Assembly: GCA_012974315.1 (NCBI GenBank)
Contig: JAAXQI010000115.1
Span: forward strand, 1 to 8,801
Reading direction: 5' to 3'
Source of the DNA: Desulfobacterales bacterium
GTDB taxonomy: Bacteria > Desulfobacterota > Desulfobulbia > Desulfobulbales > BM004
Length of the DNA stretch: 8,801 bases
Program-made: the position numbers and the translations under genes
The notes under the pieces: generated by a model
Seen by the model: the letters and a program-made list of their open reading frames with translations, nothing else
Told to the model about the DNA's origin: nothing
The model's database searches: none
Shown: piece by piece, positions 5,348 through 8,801 of the stretch
Position numbering within the stretch: the first letter of the stretch is position 1
Layout of the letters: each line of letters opens with the position of its first letter

Positions 5348-6862
5348 TTAAAATAAAGATAATTGCCCTTTGGGCTGTGTTATGTTGGCAAGCTTTTCCC
5401 ATATCCTCACCATAGCCAGTGTATCCAGCTTGCAGTAAACAAGCAGATCCTGGCAGATTTTTTTCTTTTCATCCCCATCATCCATCCTGGAGAGTCCGGC
5501 GTAGGAAAGCATGGCCATCTCGCCATCTGCTATTGCAAGATTGTTATAGCTCAAATCAGGGATCATGGCGGGCAGTACATGTTTTATCGAATGGCTGCCG
5601 CACATCTCTCTGACATAATAGTCCTTGTTTCTGAAAGGTTCCATAAGGTCAACTATTCGTGCAATAATGGACTCGACCCCTTCAGCAAACCCAGGGAAGT
5701 TTTTTGCAATTTCCTGGAGCCTTGTTATTTCAAATGCCTGGTTGTAAACAAGTATGGTCCTGCAGGAGCTGGTATCCTCAAGCAGTTTTTCAATAAAGGC
5801 CTGGCGCGGGTCAATGCCCGGTTCTCCGAGAAATTCATGGTGCGCAAGATTTCCGTCTTCGGAAATATGGAGTGAGTATTGAAAGGGAATTTGCTGGTAG
5901 GGTCTCTGGTAGTCAAATGATGGCACAGGTTCCATGAAAGTCTCAAAATCCATGAAGCCGATGGGTTCCGAGATTTTTGAGAGAAATTCCCTTATGTTTC
6001 GGGTATGTATAAATTTTCTGCCGGTCAATTCCGCCTCGACCTGAATCTGCATGGCATCCGACAGGGTAAAATCAGCAGGGATATCCTGCAGGTGAAGAAT
6101 TCCTCCGTAATACAGGGCAAATTTACGGTTGCTGCGTAAATTGGCGATGTCAAAAATGGAATATTCTGGAATATTCTGCCAGCAGTAAGACTTGAAGTCG
6201 CACTCGTAAGGGGCGGTACAATAAGGACCGATGTCAATGGACGGCTCACCGCCTTCAAGGCTTTTGCGCATGTCCCCAAGTTGTTGCGGAATATCAGCCT
6301 GCCTGTCGAGCGTCAGTTCAGTGACATTATCCACAGTAAAGAGCTCTTGCAGGTCAAGCTCGCCTCTTCTGGTGTACTGGTTGTTCAGGTGCACCAGGAA
6401 CACCCTGGTAATATCAAGGCCGGTTCCTTTTGCTATATAATACTGGATAGCGGTGTCGTTGATGAAAATATCCTTGGTCTCGGTAGTGGATTTGACCTCA
6501 TACATTTCCCAGCCATTTTTCCCTTTACGCAGAATGTCAACCATGGCAAGCACGCTGTCATGGCGGAATGTCGCTTCGTAGATTGTCTCTATCCCGGATG
6601 CAATAAGTTCCTGTGTTCTTTGAATGTTTTTTGAAATGCCGCTTTTATATTCCAGGCTGGTTCCCCCTGGAAAAAGCTGTTGCGCCAAAATACCCACCCT
6701 GTTACCCGCATCAAAACGGGCCTGCAGGCTTGCGTCAGGTTTTTGCTGCAGTTCCCGCCTGTTTTTAAACAGCCATAAGGATTTGTGGCATTGGAGGCCG
6801 CGGGTGAATTGTGATTTTGAGAGAAAGAAAGATCCGGTTTTGCGCATGCCGTTTATTATCAT
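5348..6862 (-). CDS. DUF2779-type protein: Cas4/RecB-like nuclease fused to DEDD-like exonuclease
   Basis: The frame is open from 6970 (540 aa), but the usual N-terminus of this family (FLSKSQFTRGLQCHKSLWLF) begins shortly after Met codons at 6862 and 6847. I prefer 6862 (504 aa; weak GGAA 7 bases upstream); 6847 is the alternative. In numbering from 6862, the first half is a PD-(D/E)XK module: E96, D109 (MVDIL) and E122-x-K124 (EVKS). C25 with C215, C221 and C227 forms a likely Fe-S site as in Cas4/AddB-type nucleases. The second half has an RNase-H-like DEDD core: D305 and E307 (MDFETF), NQAFE at about 374-378, and a final YCKLDT with D480, plus the GSHSIKHVLP family motif. It probably processes DNA or RNA ends; the substrate is unknown. 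It is transcribed away from the selenopeptide gene. Confidence 0.82.
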   Translation of the reverse strand: MIINGMRKTGSFFLSKSQFTRGLQCHKSLWLFKNRRELQQKPDASLQARFDAGNRVGILAQQLFPGGTSLEYKSGISKNIQRTQELIASGIETIYEATFRHDSVLAMVDILRKGKNGWEMYEVKSTTETKDIFINDTAIQYYIAKGTGLDITRVFLVHLNNQYTRRGELDLQELFTVDNVTELTLDRQADIPQQLGDMRKSLEGGEPSIDIGPYCTAPYECDFKSYCWQNIPEYSIFDIANLRSNRKFALYYGGILHLQDIPADFTLSDAMQIQVEAELTGRKFIHTRNIREFLSKISEPIGFMDFETFMEPVPSFDYQRPYQQIPFQYSLHISEDGNLAHHEFLGEPGIDPRQAFIEKLLEDTSSCRTILVYNQAFEITRLQEIAKNFPGFAEGVESIIARIVDLMEPFRNKDYYVREMCGSHSIKHVLPAMIPDLSYNNLAIADGEMAMLSYAGLSRMDDGDEKKKICQDLLVYCKLDTLAMVRIWEKLANITQPKGQLSLF

Positions 6863-6948
6863 AGATAAATTCCATGAAAGCAATGCAGAATTGGACGGGG
6901 AAAAAACAATGACATTCTGGAATGGGAGAAAATCAGTTTTCCATTGAT

Positions 6949-6978
6949 TTGGTATATGGTTTTCAGGCAAAATATAGT
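6949..6978 (+). promoter_or_regulatory. candidate promoter of the selenopeptide gene
   Basis: TTGGTA (6949-6954), an 18-base spacer and TATAGT (6973-6978) lie 65 bases before the start codon at 7043, in the AT-rich gap between divergent genes. The -10 box matches consensus at five of six bases and the -35 at four. This is plausible, not proven. Confidence 0.35.
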
Positions 6979-7031
6979 ATTATTATTCGGCCTTAAAAAA
7001 GGTGATCTGACAGGCGGTCAATCTTCAAAAA

Positions 7032-7038
7032 AGGAGGG
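7032..7038 (+). promoter_or_regulatory. strong ribosome-binding site, selenopeptide gene
   Basis: AGGAGGG ends 4 bases before the ATG at 7043 and fixes that start over the open frame running in from 6944. Confidence 0.85.
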
Positions 7039-7042
7039 CAAG

Positions 7043-7333
7043 ATGGAAAAGAAATACCTGAAAAAGGTACTGACTGGGCTCAGCATTGCCAGTCTGGTGA
7101 CAGGCCTCGGTGGACTCGCTATAGGTGCAGGCGGGTGAAGCGGAGGGCAAAAGGGTGCAGGTAGCACCCAGGAGGCAAAAAAGGACGTGCCGGCTCCGGG
7201 CTATGGGGCAAAAGTAACGGAAGCTGCTCCGGGTTATGGAACCCCTGCACCTGGTTATGGTGAGGAGAAAAAGGAGGGTGCACCTGGTTATGGTACCCCT
7301 GCACCAGGTTACGGTGAGAAGAAAGCGGAATAG
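7043..7333 (+). CDS. putative selenocysteine-containing small protein (in-frame TGA), possible RiPP precursor
   Basis: I read this as one 96-codon gene with TGA (7136-7138, codon 32) decoded as selenocysteine and TAG (7331-7333) as the real stop. Residues 1-31 look like a leader: basic MEKKYLKK, hydrophobic VLTGLSIASLVTGLGGLAIG, ending GAGG directly before Sec32. After Sec come SGGQKGAGST and a repeat domain with five PGYG motifs (52-55, 63-66, 70-73, 81-84, 88-91) separated by Lys/Glu linkers. Support for decoding is the strong Shine-Dalgarno, the hairpin after TGA at SECIS distance, the uninterrupted frame, mainly synonymous differences between internal repeats, and a terminator after TAG. 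From memory, its size, LKKVL-type start and glycine-flanked Sec resemble 'selenobiotic'/SbtA thio(seleno)oxazole RiPP precursors. No radical-SAM maturase lies in the window. The alternative is a 31-aa peptide ending at TGA, or a nonsense mutation. Confidence 0.75.
7139..7176 (+). promoter_or_regulatory. putative bacterial SECIS element
   Basis: GGGTGC (7153-7158) and GCACCC (7164-7169) form a perfect 6-bp stem with the 5-base loop AGGTA. Twenty bases separate the TGA from the loop. Bacterial SECIS elements lie inside the reading frame just after UGA, with a short apical loop carrying G near its 5' end, as the AGGU-containing loop of E. coli fdhF does. This hairpin meets those rules. A bulged U in the stem, as in fdhF, is not present. 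Confidence 0.7.
7226..7324 (+). repeat. duplicated 45-base coding unit (PGYG repeats)
   Basis: Units at 7226-7270 and 7280-7324 encode APGYGTPAPGYGEEK and APGYGTPAPGYGEKK. They differ at six positions: five are synonymous third bases and one changes Glu to Lys. Confidence 0.85.
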
Positions 7334-7358
7334 AAGCAATTAAGCACAAAATATACTG

Positions 7359-7398
7359 AAAAGGGGCTGGTTGATAATTCAACGCTGTCCCTTTTTTT
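7359..7398. terminator. bidirectional rho-independent terminator
   Basis: AAAAGGGGC (7359-7367) pairs with GTCCCTTTT (7387-7395) including one G·T. The stem continues inward through GG/CGC (with a bulge) and TTGA/TCAA around a TAAT loop. Seven T follow on the plus strand, ending the selenopeptide transcript 26 bases after its TAG. On the minus strand the same stem lies right after the stop of the 7400-7678 gene and is followed by TTTT, so it can serve both. Confidence 0.8.
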
Positions 7399-7399
7399 A

Positions 7400-7678
7400 T
7401 TACTTTTTTGGGGCCAGCTTTTGCACTTTTTCAATCAATTCGGCCAGGGAAAGCACCTTGGGTGTCGGGGGTTTTTCGAATGCGTCCTGCCATTCGGCCG
7501 GTGAAAGCTCCTGCTGCAGATATTCCACGACCTGGAAATGGATATGCCAGCAGTCAAGGGTCTTAAAGCAGGGTAGCCCCATGTTTTCCTTTTTACAGTA
7601 AGCAAAATGGATCTGGTGGCCCAGCCTGGGGCATCTGATCTGTAAGGAATCATCCGGTGGTGTGCTTGCTTGTTTCAT
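7400..7678 (-). CDS. Cys4 small hypothetical protein, 92 aa
   Basis: This conserved-looking hypothetical protein has four cysteines in C-x11-C-x8-C-x5-C (C16, C28, C37, C43) within RCPRLGHQIHFAYCKK and GLPCFKTLDCW, suggesting one bound zinc or Fe-S site. I recall similar CPRLG...YC...GLPC...DCW proteins of unknown function in deltaproteobacteria; this is recollection, not a search. The rest is a likely helix with an acidic/aromatic segment (LSPAEWQDAFEKP, 58-70) and a helical tail. The ATG has no Shine-Dalgarno: the minus-strand bases upstream read CCCCTCC, so the start may be leaderless, downstream, or weakly translated. Its stop abuts the bidirectional terminator. It converges with the selenopeptide gene, so a functional link is not implied. 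Confidence 0.7.
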   Translation of the reverse strand: MKQASTPPDDSLQIRCPRLGHQIHFAYCKKENMGLPCFKTLDCWHIHFQVVEYLQQELSPAEWQDAFEKPPTPKVLSLAELIEKVQKLAPKK

Positions 7679-7698
7679 TGTTTTAAAGGAGGGGTAAT

Positions 7699-7749
7699 GT
7701 CTTTAATTTTTTCCCGCAAACCTCACATATCATACCGTGTACCGTTCTA
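7699..7749. repeat. second heptanucleotide repeat tract
   Basis: Units CGCAAAC, CTCACAT, ATCATAC, CGTGTAC, CGTTCTA fill 7715-7749 in one phase, preceded by GTCTTTAATTTTTTCCC (7699-7715). The 12-base core ACCGTGTACCGT (7734-7745) and a similar GTCTTTTTCCC lead (5307-5317) occur at the first tract. The last unit runs into the stop codon of the minus-strand coiled-coil gene. Confidence 0.55.
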
Positions 7750-8801
7750 AATAGCCCTGCTTGTTTCCTTTACAATCGCCCAACCGCCATTTTCCCACTG
7801 CAGATCAAAGGTTTTGACAACCTGGTCACTGTAGGTGTTGGATTGGTACTTTTGGGTGAAGTCAACGCGTACTCGGGATGCGCTTGTAGTTTTATGTTTA
7901 ACCTCACTGATATCGATTTTGATAAGTTTTGGATTACTAAGGCGCTGCCGCCGTTGTTTTTTCCAGGCAGCCAGGCTTATTTTTCCGGACGGCTGGAATT
8001 TTTTTGAGTAATGGGCCAGGTAGGAATCTACATGTTTCTGCTCCCAGGCTTTAGCCCAGGATTTTATAAATACATCGACTCCATCAAAATCAGGCTTTTC
8101 TGTAGCAGCAATGACAGGTTTCTGGATTTTTGCTTCAGGTTCGGAAGCAGGAGTCTTTTCCCTGGTTGCAGCTGTTTTGCCAGTGAGCCTGAATGTGGGG
8201 CCAGCCGGAACGGAAACTTTATGCGGTTCAGGTTTTGAAGGTTTCAGTGCCGACTCCTCCACCTTAGCCACAAGGAATTCAGGCTCTTTAGCAGGCGCAG
8301 GAGTTGTTTTTAATGCTGCTTCAAGAACAGCTTTCTGATTAAGCGTTGCTTTTGCCGTTGCTGTCTGGAGGGCAGCCTCCTGCTGTGCGGTCATTTCATT
8401 CTGAACTAAAGTAAGTTTTGCTCGATCACTGTCTTTGTCTCTCTGCATTGCTTCCAGGTTTTCTTCCAGGGAGACAATCTGGTCCTTCTGTTTGGTGAGT
8501 TGTGTTTCCAGAGATTTTCGAGCAGCCTCTGATTGTGCGGTTTTCTGTTGTTGTTTCTTGTGGGCATCACTCACATTGGCAAGCTCATTCGTGAGTTTCT
8601 CGCCCTTAGCCTGGGCTTCCTGCAGTTTTGTTTCTATTTCTTTGAGTTTTAGCCGCTCAGCGACCAGTACCTGTTCCTGCTGCTGCTGTTTTTTTGCAGC
8701 CTGGGCAATAAACTGGCGCTGGGATTCGCCAAGCTCTTCAATCTGGGACCGCTTGGCTACCAGTTCTTTTTCAAGTTCTGTTTTTGACGACACAGTCTGG
8801 G
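7747..8801 (-). CDS. coiled-coil protein with C-terminal NTF2-like domain (5' end beyond window)
   Basis: The frame is open through the right edge. A GTG at 8793 is the first possible start seen, but codons before it stay open (Gln-Thr-Val), so the N-terminus is probably missing. In numbering from 8793, residues about 1-160 are a Lys/Glu/Gln-rich coiled coil (for example QAAKKQQQQEQVLVAERLKL). Residues 163-235 are a Pro/Ala/Lys-rich linker. Residues about 236-348 resemble the NTF2-like domain found at the end of Cds6-type L,D-transpeptidases and TPR proteins: FIKSWAKAWEQKHVDSYLAHY, then AAWKKQRRQRL, VRVDFTQKYQSNTYSDQV and a final GGWAIVKE. A periplasmic, envelope-linked role is inferred from that family. 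No catalytic domain is visible in the part present, and Gly-Trp near the end fits the usual last strand. Confidence 0.75.
   Translation of the reverse strand, partial: QTVSSKTELEKELVAKRSQIEELGESQRQFIAQAAKKQQQQEQVLVAERLKLKEIETKLQEAQAKGEKLTNELANVSDAHKKQQQKTAQSEAARKSLETQLTKQKDQIVSLEENLEAMQRDKDSDRAKLTLVQNEMTAQQEAALQTATAKATLNQKAVLEAALKTTPAPAKEPEFLVAKVEESALKPSKPEPHKVSVPAGPTFRLTGKTAATREKTPASEPEAKIQKPVIAATEKPDFDGVDVFIKSWAKAWEQKHVDSYLAHYSKKFQPSGKISLAAWKKQRRQRLSNPKLIKIDISEVKHKTTSASRVRVDFTQKYQSNTYSDQVVKTFDLQWENGGWAIVKETSRAI

Noticed and set aside
5363..5875. 170-aa plus-strand frame
   Set aside because: It lies wholly antisense to the DUF2779-type gene, which carries recognisable motifs in its own frame.
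6863..6970. N-terminal 36-residue extension of the DUF2779-type protein
   Set aside because: It precedes the point where the family's N-terminus begins and occupies the divergent promoter region; an internal Met start is more likely.
6944..7138. 64-aa plus-strand frame ending at the TGA
   Set aside because: It is the same frame as the selenopeptide extended upstream. The strong ribosome site at 7032-7038 places the start at 7043, and the TGA is probably not the end.
7025..7382. Minus-strand frames of 104 and 87 aa opposite the selenopeptide gene
   Set aside because: Their low-complexity composition is the complement of the PGYG repeat codons, and neither has a ribosome site or family resemblance.
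7697..7750. 17-codon plus-strand ORF after an AGGAGGGG sequence
   Set aside because: The spacing is only about two bases, the coding part consists of the T-tract and heptamer repeat, and the G-rich run is better explained as part of the intergenic sequence upstream of the minus-strand gene.

Overview
The window reads as chromosomal DNA of a Gram-negative, probably Desulfobacterota (deltaproteobacterial) bacterium. The evidence is a retrograde-transport ABC operon of MCE type with a PqiC-like outer-membrane lipoprotein, moderate GC, and several small hypothetical proteins of a kind I associate with that group. A likely selenocysteine-encoding gene fits too, since many members of this phylum decode UGA as Sec. 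The taxonomic placement is inference; no rRNA or other marker gene is present.

Layout. Positions 1-728 hold a REP-like inverted repeat at the very edge, one 62-aa hypothetical gene (245-433), and a structured intergenic stretch ending in a good rho-independent terminator (584-621) that could be a small RNA or a long 3' UTR. Positions 729-4356 are one co-directional operon: an MlaE permease with a fused N-terminal STAS domain, the MlaF ATPase, an MlaD/PqiB-type MCE protein, and an ABC-type transport auxiliary lipoprotein. Together they should form an inner-membrane ATPase-permease with an MCE substrate channel and an outer-membrane lipoprotein partner that move phospholipids or other lipids across the envelope. 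Positions 4455-5223 carry three small same-strand genes: a very acidic 80-aa protein, an 82-aa MJ1316/DUF504-family protein, and a 74-aa protein with one CPxC knuckle.

Positions 5224-5347 are built of degenerate seven-base repeats. A minus-strand gene (5348-6862) follows, encoding a DUF2779-type protein with a Cas4/RecB-like PD-(D/E)XK and Fe-S module joined to a DEDD-like exonuclease module. At 7043-7333 on the plus strand is the most interesting gene. It has a strong Shine-Dalgarno and a lysine/leucine-rich leader-like N-terminus ending in Gly-Gly, then an in-frame TGA (codon 32) with a 6-bp hairpin at bacterial SECIS distance. The same frame continues as 64 further codons with five Pro-Gly-Tyr-Gly motifs up to a TAG and a strong bidirectional terminator. 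I read it as a 96-aa selenocysteine-containing small protein, possibly a selenium-containing RiPP precursor. A Cys4 92-aa protein (7400-7678, minus) and the 3' part of a coiled-coil protein with an NTF2-like C-terminal domain (7747 to the right edge, minus) complete the window.

A second seven-base-repeat tract (7715-7749) shares a 12-base identical core and a neighbouring T/C tract with the first. It sits in the same position, at the stop codon of a minus-strand gene.
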